This document shows positions 40,747-51,200 of a stretch of DNA of 64,000 bases, one piece after another; the stretch's first letter is position 1, and each line of letters starts with the position of its first letter. This DNA is from an uncultured Flavobacteriaceae bacterium. GTDB taxonomy: Bacteria > Bacteroidota > Bacteroidia > Flavobacteriales > Flavobacteriaceae. The translations under genes and the position numbers were made by a program. Under the pieces are notes generated by a model. The model ran no database searches and was not told the origin of the DNA. It saw nothing but the letters and a program-made list of their open reading frames with translations. The DNA is taken from positions 434,001-498,000 of the forward strand of contig CANNCA010000001.1 in NCBI GenBank assembly GCA_947503005.1, given 5' to 3'.

Positions 40747-42846
40747 TTAATATTTCACCTCGATTTCACTCCACTCACTTACTGTACCATCGACAAAAGT
40801 GGCTCTCATTCCATAACTATATGTTGAATTCGGTGATATTCGTTCATCTGAAAATTGTTTACGATTAGGAGGTAAGACCGTTAATAAACGAAATTCGTTA
40901 CCAATCTCCTTTTTGAAGATCTGAAGCTCTTGAACGTTTTGCATTTTATAGCGCCAGCTTAAACGTATTTCACCTAGTTCACGATTGACATTAGCATATA
41001 GCCCCTTGATTCCTGGTTTGATAAACACTGGTAGGGTACTTGCAGATAAAGGAGGTGATGGTTCACTTTCTAGACCAGAGGCATCGACGGCAATTATAGT
41101 GTATACATATTTATTTTCTGGGCTCGTTGCCTCATCTACAAATTCACTTATGGTAGCGTCATCCGTTTCATAAATATTTTTCCAATCAATTTGCTCCGAA
41201 TCAAAAATCTGTTTTCTATAAATGATATGTTTGACCACATCTTCAGAGGCGCTGTTCTGCCAAGACAATAAAATGCCTTTTTCCTGAACTTCGTAGTTTG
41301 TGAATATAGCATTCGTTGGGGGAATCATATCAGGGCGTTCCAACTCTAAAATTTCTGAAGGGATTGATTCATTATAACGGTTGTCAAGTGCAACAATTTT
41401 ATAATATACCTTTTCATTAAATGATTTCAGATTTACCGTATCGCTGTAATCTGATTGCCTAAACTCTTGCTTGTTCAATCTGGTGAATTCTTGATTTGGT
41501 CGATTCGCCTTTAAAATAGAATACCCTCTTAAGTCGAGTTCGGTATTTGGTGTCCATGATAGTTGTACAATGCCTAAAGTGTCAATGGTTCCTATTAGTC
41601 CAATGGGTTGGGAGGGAGGAATAGAGTCAATAGGTTGTATCATATTGGGTGATGAATCCTGATAATCACCTGCAATACCTTTTGCACGAATTTTAAAATA
41701 ATTAATGTCACTAAGTTTTGTATACCTATATGATCTTTGCTCCGAATCTAAGTCGGTCTGAATTTCAGTATAGGGCCCTGGGGCATTTTCTGCTCTAAGC
41801 AAATCAAAACTAGTAACCTTCCAAGCCTCATAAGAAGCAAAATCCCATTTTAATAGCACTTCTTTATCTGAAATGATTTCGTTTTCTTTAAATTCTGGCG
41901 CTACCAGTAGTTTTTTAAAAGCAATCACAGAGATGGTATCGGAAGCCTGACTCATTTCACCAAAAATTGTTTTGCCCTTTATTCGATACCAATATTTTTT
42001 TTCATATGTAGGGATGCTATCTGTATATGATATTCCTGACACTTCTGTTTCTGCCAATTTCGTTATGGGGACTTTATTGACTTTTAAAAAATTAATACCG
42101 TCTTCTGATTTTTCCAGGTCATATGAGTTGTAGAAATTTTGAAGTCCGTCATATTCCCATATCAAAACAAAAGCATCATTGTAGTAATAGCCTGCAAAAT
42201 CATATGGATTGGGTAGCATTAAATTATCCGAGGGTGAAATAAAGAGCCCTACTTCTTTGATTTGGAGCATCTCTTCAGGTAAGGCAAGTTTAACATTGTA
42301 TAGATATTCTTCGTTTTCATTAACGTTGGTATCAATATAACCTAGACCTGCGAGAATAGCTGCCTCGAAATTTTGATCTATGGCATACATTGAAAACGCA
42401 AAACGCTGTTGTAGTTCTGAACTTTGATTAATGACTTGCATAACGCTATTCTGATTATCATCATCTGTGTTGAAATCTTCTCCGTAAATAGCTTGTGCTG
42501 CCACAGCTGCCATGTCATTTTGTTCAACAATTGTTTCCCATTCTGAAAGTGGCCTAGGTTTGATCGGGCCACCGGTCAAAATAGTTTTTTCTGCATTTTG
42601 AAGGGGTGCTCCATTTCTCATAATAGTAGCCCTTTCAATAATATAGCCATACTCGTTGCCGTACTTCCATGCTGACCTTTCGTTTGGACCCCAACGTAGT
42701 AAGATTTTATCTTTTTGAGCCCTTGCTTTTATAACCAGTTTAATTTCCTGTCTTTGCTGTAAGGAAGACAAGTCTTCTTGAGCGTAAGAAGATAAAAAAC
42801 AACCTAAAGCCAATGCTATATATATGTAATGTTTAATTGCTTCCAA
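40747..42846 (-). CDS. Secreted fibronectin type III repeat protein
   Basis: Exported protein of 699 residues with a signal peptide 1-22 (LSSYAQ). At least four fibronectin-III-like units follow: VLLKWDFASYEAWKVTSFDLLRA, VQLSWTPNTELDLRGYSILKA, ILLSWQNSASEDVVKHIIYRK and IRLSWRYKMQNVQELQIFKKE, spaced about 95-100 residues. The N-terminal third is also beta-rich (LLRWGPNERSAWKYGNEYGYIIERA). No sorting domain or enzyme motif is visible. The gene overlaps the 1629-residue gene by 14 bases, suggesting coupled translation and a shared structure. It may be a periplasmic or surface linker of the complex. Confidence 0.8.
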   Translation of the reverse strand: MEAIKHYIYIALALGCFLSSYAQEDLSSLQQRQEIKLVIKARAQKDKILLRWGPNERSAWKYGNEYGYIIERATIMRNGAPLQNAEKTILTGGPIKPRPLSEWETIVEQNDMAAVAAQAIYGEDFNTDDDNQNSVMQVINQSSELQQRFAFSMYAIDQNFEAAILAGLGYIDTNVNENEEYLYNVKLALPEEMLQIKEVGLFISPSDNLMLPNPYDFAGYYYNDAFVLIWEYDGLQNFYNSYDLEKSEDGINFLKVNKVPITKLAETEVSGISYTDSIPTYEKKYWYRIKGKTIFGEMSQASDTISVIAFKKLLVAPEFKENEIISDKEVLLKWDFASYEAWKVTSFDLLRAENAPGPYTEIQTDLDSEQRSYRYTKLSDINYFKIRAKGIAGDYQDSSPNMIQPIDSIPPSQPIGLIGTIDTLGIVQLSWTPNTELDLRGYSILKANRPNQEFTRLNKQEFRQSDYSDTVNLKSFNEKVYYKIVALDNRYNESIPSEILELERPDMIPPTNAIFTNYEVQEKGILLSWQNSASEDVVKHIIYRKQIFDSEQIDWKNIYETDDATISEFVDEATSPENKYVYTIIAVDASGLESEPSPPLSASTLPVFIKPGIKGLYANVNRELGEIRLSWRYKMQNVQELQIFKKEIGNEFRLLTVLPPNRKQFSDERISPNSTYSYGMRATFVDGTVSEWSEIEVKY

Positions 42847-45800
42847 GCGTATTTGTATAGTTAATAATCGATGAATTTCCAGTACTTTTTTTAGGGAGTA
42901 TGTATTCGAATTTGACTTTGTAATCTTCCTTTTTGATGAATGGATACCACCCTTCGATGATATATTTGTATTTATCGTATTGAGTCTGATTTGTTATTCC
43001 ATTCCTATTGTACTTGTTTTTTAGGTAATAGCGTAAATCAACAAAGTCTTCGTAATACACTTTAGGTAAGTGCCATCTAAAAGGGAAATGAGTTTTTAAA
43101 ATGGAGCTGTTTGTATTTGTTGTTGCATAATCTCTATAAGAGTTGTTAAGTTGTAATGATCTTACCGGTGGCCACCCCAAGAGATCCGCATCTCTGTCAA
43201 CTGTAATATCTCCATCAACAGGCAGGCTTTCTCGATAAATCATTGGGCCTATATCCTCGATATAGTGTTTATCTGTCATGATTGCTTCATAATGAATCAG
43301 TGCTTCATTAGCGGTATAAATAGTACCCTTTATATCGTTGATTCCAAATGGTTCGTACTGGTTCATTATTAATTCAATACGGCCAACATTGGCCAGCTTA
43401 TTATTTGTATCCTGAAAATTCTCTAACCTAGTAATCGACTGACTAACACTTAGTGAATTCATTTTTTGGTTAAACGTATTGTATCGGCTAGTTGTAAAAG
43501 AAAAATCCAGTCTACTTATAAATGCCCCGTTAGAAGCACTACCCACTAGAGTGTTGTTAGAAATTTCCAAGTCCTCTGAAATTTTAATAAACTCAACAGC
43601 AGTCAGTACTTGGTCTTCTTCAATATCTCCGGGGTTCAAGGTTACTAAGGCATAGGTGTATTCTTTCTCATTGGCCAAATCAGGAATATTGAAATTGAGG
43701 CGTTTTTCTGATGTATTATAAGTGAAATCAACTTTTGTTTTACCTCCACTTTCATCAATAAAATACAATTCATCACTGTATCCATTTCCAAATAGATATT
43801 GCTGCCCCTTATCCAGTTGAACGAATCCAATATTAGACTCTTTGGGGAGCATATATTGCTGGTTTTTAACTGGATACATGTATACAATGTTCTTATCCGG
43901 AATTTTTCGAGGTGCATCACCAGTGGTAAATGTGACTTCTTTTTCTTCAATAACAGGAGTTCCGTCACTTGTCACCGCAACCCAATTGCTACCCACTTTT
44001 TCGTCAAAAGAAACCCGAACTAAGACAGAGATTTCGCTCTCAGGTGGAAGAATTTCATCAGAGTTATAAATCAGAACATCTTTCTCGGTATTGAATTCAT
44101 AAGACCCCGCAATTTCAGCACCTCCGGTTTTAACCGAAATTTCCTTCAAGCCAATGCGATACATTCTTGTACCCAAATCATCGGTAAACGGAATTTCACT
44201 ATCAACAGGGGCATTGAACGCTACTTGTACGGCATCAAAAACATCAACATCGGTCATCGCATCTCTTGGTGTAATATCAGAAATCATAACAACGTCTTGC
44301 AAGCCTGATTTACCGATGATCTCACATTCTTCTCCGATAATGACTTTAAGACGGGCATGAATGTTTATAATACCCAAAACTTTAATATCCACCCCTGCAT
44401 AACCTTTTATAAACCAGGGGTTTGGCAGTTGTGCTTGTGCCAATACAGCAATTCCCGCACTTAGTATTGGAATCTTCTTTTTAACACCAAAAAGCTTTAC
44501 CTGAGCACCGATTTCCCCTTGTAGATAAGCGTACATTTGACCTGTTGAATACCAGCCATCCATTCCAAGAGGTCCTTCTTTTCCTTTGCAATGGGCATCC
44601 CCAAAATCACGCATCATCAAATCAAAACCAGCCCCGGCACTAACGCTTGCATAAACGATACCCCAATCGAAGCCCATGCCTAGCTGAAACTTGGCACCAA
44701 AAGCATACCCAACACCCTGTGCTAATTCAGATTCAAAATTTCTTCCGAACAAAAGCTCATTACCTGTAAGGTGTAGTATGTCAATTACATTTTGAGGAGG
44801 TTGAGCAGGTGGTGGTAGAATTGTACCAGTCATGAAATACAAGTTGATACTCGCTAAAAATGGACCTATAGGTATATCGGCCAGTCCGAAGCGATGTGTT
44901 GGTGTACCCACATAGATGTACCAATCATCAGGAGAATTAAAATATTCCAATCGACCCAATAGGTTCTTTTCGCCTTCCCCACGAATAGGACCTGCATTAA
45001 GGTATACATCAAGTAGGCCCCAGTATGATCGATTTCTAAAATCAAAATCAATGGCAACTTGGGCTGCGAATAGCTCTTCCCCGGTCAGTAGTTCCGGAAA
45101 TACTTCATCGGCAAAATATTTGAGTCCTTCTTTATCTATTGACAACTCGTGAAAATTGCCCAATGCCTGTTCTTTGGCCGATACCGTTTGTTGCATATCA
45201 TCAACAGAACCGAACGGAGTTTGTTTATTTCCACCACCACTACTTTGACCTTGGATTAACATTGCAGCACCATAAAAGCCTAGTCTGCTAACTCCTCCGC
45301 CAGCCGCTTGGCTGTTAAAGGCTATTTCAATTCCGGCCAATGCGGTAAAGGTACCTCCGCTTTTTATTTCAAACGCCGCTAAGGCTTTAAATCCAAGAGA
45401 AGTAGTAACGTCAGGCTGGTATTTGATTCCTGAGAGGGAGGTAGCGGTTTCATCCATTCCAGCTTTGCGCATATGATGGTATACACCACCACCGATATCA
45501 AAAATGGTAAAATTCTTGTTGTTCGACTTGGTAGGCCTGCCGTGACCATCAACGAACCAATAGCGGTAGTCGTCAACCGAACCAAAAAGTCCCCTTGCAC
45601 CTACTTCGATGCCTAAATCTTCGGCGTAGAGTTGTAATTCGCCGGCGAAACCATTTCCATAGACTGGGTTGTTTTTAAAGAATTCAACACGACCGTAGAA
45701 TTCAAATGATTTACGCTTTACATCTACTTCGATATCGGTTACATCAAGTCCTTTGTAGCGCCATTTGAGCAAATCCCCTTCCTGTAGTTCACCATTGATG

Positions 45801-47722
45801 TTAAGGCCTACGTCGCCATGAATACCTGAGTTATCAAGGTTAACAAAACAATTCAATGCTAATGTGGCGTTGTCATTTTGGTCTGAAGTAATCTCAACAT
45901 CGTAGAAACCTAGTTCAAATCCGGCCAGTTTTGGTAGTTTCACTTCATCTTTAAAACCAGCACGGCCGATTGAAAGATAGGGGCGTTGTTTCGTTTGTAT
46001 TTTGAAATTTTCAAAAGATAAACCTTCGAACTCAAGTTCTACACCAACTGCATCCGTAGCACCATCTAATTGTCCCTCTTGTTTGGCATTGAAGGCCATC
46101 TGACCTGTGAGGTTTGCTTCGGGGTAGAAGCGATTGTTTTCCACTTCAAGTTTGATATAAGAACCTTGTTGCAATTTGCCTTTCGCCTTGAAAATGCTAA
46201 AATCAACATCTTCATTAATATCTACTTGAACCGAGTAATATTGGTCGGCAGAAATAATTCCTTCATAACCCAATTGCCCTTTTCCTGACTCATCATCCTC
46301 ACTAATTGGTAGTACAATTTCACCCTTAAAACCTGCTTTGATAAAGCGGTTAACCTTCAAATCAACAGTTATCTCATCGACCGAAAATTGCCATTTGTTA
46401 GCATCACCTTCATTAATATCCAATACATTGGTGGCATAGAAATCTCCCGATACACCAAAGTTGTCAATGAACAAGTCTTTGGCTCCGATTGAAATACGTT
46501 TTTCAGAACCTTTCTTTTTGAATTCAGGTGGTAACGTAACCTTAACTTCTTTGGCATGAAAACCACGCCATAGATTATCATTACCCTGCAAAAGGCCTTG
46601 ATTGCGATAGATATCTGGGAAAACCATTCCCTCGGCATTTTTCGTATCGCTGAGGTCAAACACTGTTTGTTCCATTTTAAAGCCCCAGTTGGGTAAAGCT
46701 TTCAGCTCAAAATGCGGAAGGTCCAGCTCAATTAACAGATCTTCTAAACCAGCTGCTTTCACACTGAAATTAGCACCGACATAACTATCGTTGCCGGCAG
46801 GGTTTTCACCCGTACCGGGAGTTATTTTCCCCGGATATTTTAAACTACCATCTTCATTTAGTGGTACGGCAACGGACTTCGCAATACGCACATCGGCATT
46901 AAAGGCCATTTCTTTAATCTTGCCTTCGCAGTTGATGGTTATGTACGTCTGGTTGTTACCACCCCCTTGAGAATTCAGCCCCCCTTTAAAAGTGAGTAGC
47001 CATTGCCCACCATTTTGACCTACAGGAAAATCGGCCAATAAGTTCAATCGTGCTTCATCATAGATACCCCCTTCTCGTGAGATCTTGACGTCATTTGCAC
47101 CAAAGAATAGTTCGGCATTTAATTCACCGAGTTTGACCTTGGCGAAAATATCGACCACCGTATAGTTCGGGTGATACTCCATACTGATAATACCTAAGGT
47201 GATATAGGAGTTATCAGAAATATCTTGTTTGATACCTACAGGTAGGTCAATGACCTCTTGCCCAGTAATGATATCTATAAAGCGTTGGTTTTGCTCAATA
47301 ATGGCCATCACCTCGGCACCTGCATCTAAAACTTCTTGGGTTTTGTTATCTACTTTAAAGAGACTTTGTACATATTCTGGAGTAAACTCCGCTTTACCAT
47401 CACTTGGCGGGATGTATAAATTTTTGGTGTAACTATCGAGTTTAGGAAAGCTTTTGAATTTTTTATCTGCTATTTTTGCTGGTGCTACTTTTTTGGTGGC
47501 TTTTTCTTTTTGCCAGCGGGCCATTAGGGGGTTGCTGGTAGCATCTTTTTTGTTGTTAGTGAGGGTGCTGTCTTTTTTGGTAGGATTTAGGGTGTCTTTA
47601 GAGATGGCAACAATTTCATTAGAAAGAGTAGAATTACTTCCAATAGATGCATGGGTTGCGTTGGCGCAGAGGAGGCTGAACAAGAAGTAGAGGATTATAT
47701 GTATGGTTTTGGTTTTCATCAA
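42833..47722 (-). CDS. Exported 1629-residue protein of unknown family
   Basis: I do not recognise the family. A signal peptide (1-26, ANATHAS) precedes a very long chain. Residues about 190-1130 are short amphipathic beta strands with repeated Gly and charged turns (AFNADVRIAKSVAV, VKAAGLEDLLIELDLPHFEL, FYGRVEFFKNNPVYGNGFAGELQLYAEDLGIEVGARG), suggesting an elongated beta structure. Residues about 1190-1290 resemble an SbsA-type Ig domain (VDVFDAVQVAFNAPVDSEIPF). The last 200 residues are Tyr-rich. There is no HExxH, sorting domain or barrel end. The start ATG overlaps the stop of the small upstream gene (ATGA) and the 3' end overlaps the FnIII gene, so it is locked into the operon. Confidence 0.75.
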   Translation of the reverse strand: MMKTKTIHIILYFLFSLLCANATHASIGSNSTLSNEIVAISKDTLNPTKKDSTLTNNKKDATSNPLMARWQKEKATKKVAPAKIADKKFKSFPKLDSYTKNLYIPPSDGKAEFTPEYVQSLFKVDNKTQEVLDAGAEVMAIIEQNQRFIDIITGQEVIDLPVGIKQDISDNSYITLGIISMEYHPNYTVVDIFAKVKLGELNAELFFGANDVKISREGGIYDEARLNLLADFPVGQNGGQWLLTFKGGLNSQGGGNNQTYITINCEGKIKEMAFNADVRIAKSVAVPLNEDGSLKYPGKITPGTGENPAGNDSYVGANFSVKAAGLEDLLIELDLPHFELKALPNWGFKMEQTVFDLSDTKNAEGMVFPDIYRNQGLLQGNDNLWRGFHAKEVKVTLPPEFKKKGSEKRISIGAKDLFIDNFGVSGDFYATNVLDINEGDANKWQFSVDEITVDLKVNRFIKAGFKGEIVLPISEDDESGKGQLGYEGIISADQYYSVQVDINEDVDFSIFKAKGKLQQGSYIKLEVENNRFYPEANLTGQMAFNAKQEGQLDGATDAVGVELEFEGLSFENFKIQTKQRPYLSIGRAGFKDEVKLPKLAGFELGFYDVEITSDQNDNATLALNCFVNLDNSGIHGDVGLNINGELQEGDLLKWRYKGLDVTDIEVDVKRKSFEFYGRVEFFKNNPVYGNGFAGELQLYAEDLGIEVGARGLFGSVDDYRYWFVDGHGRPTKSNNKNFTIFDIGGGVYHHMRKAGMDETATSLSGIKYQPDVTTSLGFKALAAFEIKSGGTFTALAGIEIAFNSQAAGGGVSRLGFYGAAMLIQGQSSGGGNKQTPFGSVDDMQQTVSAKEQALGNFHELSIDKEGLKYFADEVFPELLTGEELFAAQVAIDFDFRNRSYWGLLDVYLNAGPIRGEGEKNLLGRLEYFNSPDDWYIYVGTPTHRFGLADIPIGPFLASINLYFMTGTILPPPAQPPQNVIDILHLTGNELLFGRNFESELAQGVGYAFGAKFQLGMGFDWGIVYASVSAGAGFDLMMRDFGDAHCKGKEGPLGMDGWYSTGQMYAYLQGEIGAQVKLFGVKKKIPILSAGIAVLAQAQLPNPWFIKGYAGVDIKVLGIINIHARLKVIIGEECEIIGKSGLQDVVMISDITPRDAMTDVDVFDAVQVAFNAPVDSEIPFTDDLGTRMYRIGLKEISVKTGGAEIAGSYEFNTEKDVLIYNSDEILPPESEISVLVRVSFDEKVGSNWVAVTSDGTPVIEEKEVTFTTGDAPRKIPDKNIVYMYPVKNQQYMLPKESNIGFVQLDKGQQYLFGNGYSDELYFIDESGGKTKVDFTYNTSEKRLNFNIPDLANEKEYTYALVTLNPGDIEEDQVLTAVEFIKISEDLEISNNTLVGSASNGAFISRLDFSFTTSRYNTFNQKMNSLSVSQSITRLENFQDTNNKLANVGRIELIMNQYEPFGINDIKGTIYTANEALIHYEAIMTDKHYIEDIGPMIYRESLPVDGDITVDRDADLLGWPPVRSLQLNNSYRDYATTNTNSSILKTHFPFRWHLPKVYYEDFVDLRYYLKNKYNRNGITNQTQYDKYKYIIEGWYPFIKKEDYKVKFEYILPKKSTGNSSIINYTNTLGSN

Positions 47723-48207
47723 TTCTTCAAAAATTTTACTTTGAACTTGTCGATTTTACATTTTTGATTCTCATTTAAGGAGATTAAAATATCGTTGTAT
47801 TTACTAAAGTCTCCTTTTAAGAAATCTTGCATATAGTTGTCGATTCCGGTCAAAGTATAGGAGAATCTTTGCATCATTTTACCGCTTAGAACATCGTCAT
47901 CATCAAAATATGTTGACATTAGTTCCTTTCGGCACTCTAAGGAAGGGATATTTTCAATTAAGACTTCGGTTTGGAGTTCTCTTGCCCAACGGTGGTTGTC
48001 AAGATCATAGTAGTCGAAATGTAAATAATTACGTTCTTCATATGCTCTAATCAATATATGCTCATTGAAAAAATTAGCCACAAAATCATCCCCATTCATA
48101 GAAAGGTTATTTTTTTTGGCAAACTTAACTGCTATTTCGGTGTCAATAAGTTTATAACTGTTATCGTTTATCCAAGGCATTTTGAAAATATTTAAAGTGT
48201 TTACCAA
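47719..48207 (-). CDS. Small protein without signal peptide, candidate immunity protein
   Basis: Protein of 162 residues (a later in-frame Met at codon 10 is possible). It is the only product of this array without a signal peptide and is probably cytoplasmic. It is acidic in places (STYFDDDDVLSG) and Tyr/Asn/Phe-rich, with no recognised domain. It begins 29 bases after the stop of the 1918-residue gene whose C-terminus looks like a toxin module, the usual place of an immunity gene. Its stop overlaps the next ATG by four bases. The immunity role is inference from position and lack of an export signal. Confidence 0.6.
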   Translation of the reverse strand: MVNTLNIFKMPWINDNSYKLIDTEIAVKFAKKNNLSMNGDDFVANFFNEHILIRAYEERNYLHFDYYDLDNHRWARELQTEVLIENIPSLECRKELMSTYFDDDDVLSGKMMQRFSYTLTGIDNYMQDFLKGDFSKYNDILISLNENQKCKIDKFKVKFLKN

Positions 48208-48236
48208 TTAATTCTCAGTTTTTTGTCGACCAATTT

Positions 48237-51200
48237 CTATGGGATGTCTTTAAACCATTCTATAATTATAGACCAATCTGTCTCGCTAATATTTTTTGGC
48301 TTATGATTTCTCTTAACAAGAAAATTTAATTCTCTAGCAAACATGCCTAGTAAATCGTCAGTGTCGCTAATTACATCTGCCTTTCTTGTAGGTAAGGTGG
48401 CTAGATAAATCTCGTCGGCTCTTTCAACGGCCCTTTGGAGCCAGGGTAGGTTATGTGTTCCCCACCAATCACCTATAGATTCATAGGCCTTAGGCCTATT
48501 CAGAATATTGATGCCACCATTGACTTCACCAAGGTCAAGGTTTTTATAATTTCCTATTTCATTGAATAAAGCACTCATGTCCGGATTGAATCTACCAAGA
48601 AATGTATTAACCTTATTTAAGTCTGTAGTAATCGTTTTGCCTAGAACATTTAAGGTACTGACTCCATTTAGGCCGGCAAAAGTTCTCAAGTTATTAACTC
48701 TATTTATGATATGAGCTTCTATTATTTCATCAGCATTATCCCCAGTATTTATTATCGGGCTACTTATTTCTTGAACAAAGGCATAATAATTTCCGTCCAC
48801 ATCGCCCAAAAGTATTCTCCCATCGGAAAGATCATATTTTGCATAATATTTTCCTTCAATTACCAAATCATACATACTATTTCCAACTTCATTCAAAAAG
48901 GCCGTCGGGGTTTGAATAATTGGTATGCCAGTTTCACCTAGCCAAATATGAGATTGGTCTTTGATTTTATTTGTCAATTGCGAAAAACTAGGATCGCTAA
49001 GTGAAGAAGCTTTGTTAGTTAGCTTTTGATAATAAGTCACAGCACCTTGAGCAATATTATCCAACTTATTGAAAACCCTTATCAATTTTAATTCATCTAG
49101 ACTTGTAATTCCCTCAGCTTTCAAAGCGTCATACTCAGCAGCCAAAACCGTTTTTACATCTTTCTTTTGAATATCTGTTAAATTGCTAATGGTGGCACTC
49201 TCAGCTTCACCAATTAAGTTAACCGCGGTCTTATAATCATCAACACTTTGGTCAATATTCTTGGCTAGCTTAGCTTTTATTGCATTTCCAGTAATATTGG
49301 TGAGATCTGCAACGCCCAAAACCAAACTAACTTGATTTAATATTTTAGACGTCTCTGGGTCAGTATTTTCAATGGCATTTCCGGCCAAACTGGTCACCGA
49401 ACTAGCTTTGTCAAGTATGAAAAATACTCGGCCAATTTTACCTAGTTGTGCAAATTGAGCACCTGGAATAGCCAAAGTTGCCACATCAATTACGGTGAAG
49501 ACAATATCACTGGTAGTGTCAGCATTTCGTCTATCATCATCGTAGTACAAAACGATTGCTGGTACCGGCTTTAATTCATTGGTTTTATAATCCCTAAGTA
49601 AAGCTATGTTAGAAGAAGTTCTAAAGAAGATAAGGTCAAAAGGTTTCAAATTGTAACTCTCTAATGAGTTAGTCATAAAACCAACTGTTGATTTTTTATC
49701 AACAGATATTCCCCCTGTATCACTTAGGTATTCTGTGTCATATTTAATATAAAAATCACCTTTTTCAAGATTATCAATATGGGCGCCGATGACAGGATTT
49801 ACTATCTTTAACTGAGTCCATGTACGTTGGAAAATATCTCGATAGTCACTATCGATATTTCTTTGGTCAAGGAGTTTTCTATTTATCGTTGAGTTATTTT
49901 CCCATAGCGCTACTTTTTTATACTCATCGGCAAATCTTTGAGATTTATAGTATTTTTCAGTAACGATTTTTACAAATTCACTTCTGTTATCCTTATTCCA
50001 AATAAAAGTATCATCAGTTTTTCTGAAGATGAAGTGCCATAGGTGTTCTTTCTCATTATTTTTATCACTTTCCAGATATGAAATTAGACTATTAATCTGG
50101 CTGTCTGGGATAAACTTTACCAGTCTAAGAATCTGATCTTCGTATCTATCTGTATTGACAAGGTTTTCATACAAAGAATCATAGAGATACTTGTTATCTT
50201 CATTCTTTAAAAGGATTTCAAGTGCTTTCTTTCTTCTTTCGAAATCAATTTTAGTTTTTATCTCCTCAGATGAAAGTTGTCCAATAACTTTATGAAGTTC
50301 ATCAAAAAGTAGTTGCCCAACTAAATTTCTTTTACCATCTACTATATCATTAAATTGATTGACTAAGTCTATATTTCGATTAAAAATCCCGGTTATTACC
50401 TTTGGATAGGCATCTTTTAATTCTTGCAGAGAAACTTCTTCGAGGCCTTTCAGGTAATCTTTATCAAAAACGTTCCCTACAACGGATTTAAAAACGTCAG
50501 GTTGTGAGTTGTAAAGAATCGCATACTTCACTAAAAGAGGATGCTTGCTAGACCACGTTCCTAAACCAATTATTTCATCCATTAAAGATTTTTGCAATTC
50601 AAATTGATATGGAAATGTTTTATCTCGATACTCCAGATGTTTTCTCACGTCGGCATCCGCCTTATAAAATCGCTGAATATTATCGTAATCATTGGCATCA
50701 AGTAGATTGAAGCTTGTATTCTCCTTAAAGGATAAATCCCTACGAACAATTCTTTGTAAAGAATATCCTCCTATGCCTTGTGTGGATCCACTTGTAGCTG
50801 TATATGGCAGTAGGGAAATGACATAACCATCAACTTTGTTATTATTATATCCTTCTACCTCATACTTTTTATTGGTTTTTACGTTTTTAAAACCATTATA
50901 TGTAAAGTTCAGATTCTCCTTTTCAAAAAAGACTTGTGAAGTATTTCCAAAAAGTAAATCATTTCGATTTACATCTGCTTTGAATACTTCATCCCCAATA
51001 GTAAATCGAATAATTGCTCCAGCCGGGTAGTCCACAAATTTATCTAACTGGTCAAGACCTGTAGAGAACCATATATCTTTTACATTATCTGGAAGAGTAA
51101 TATAGCTGCCATTTAAGGTCATAAACGTATATGACTTTTCATCAGAATTTAGGAACTCTTTGGGAATCTGTTTTACCACTGTACTCTCACTATCCTCCTC

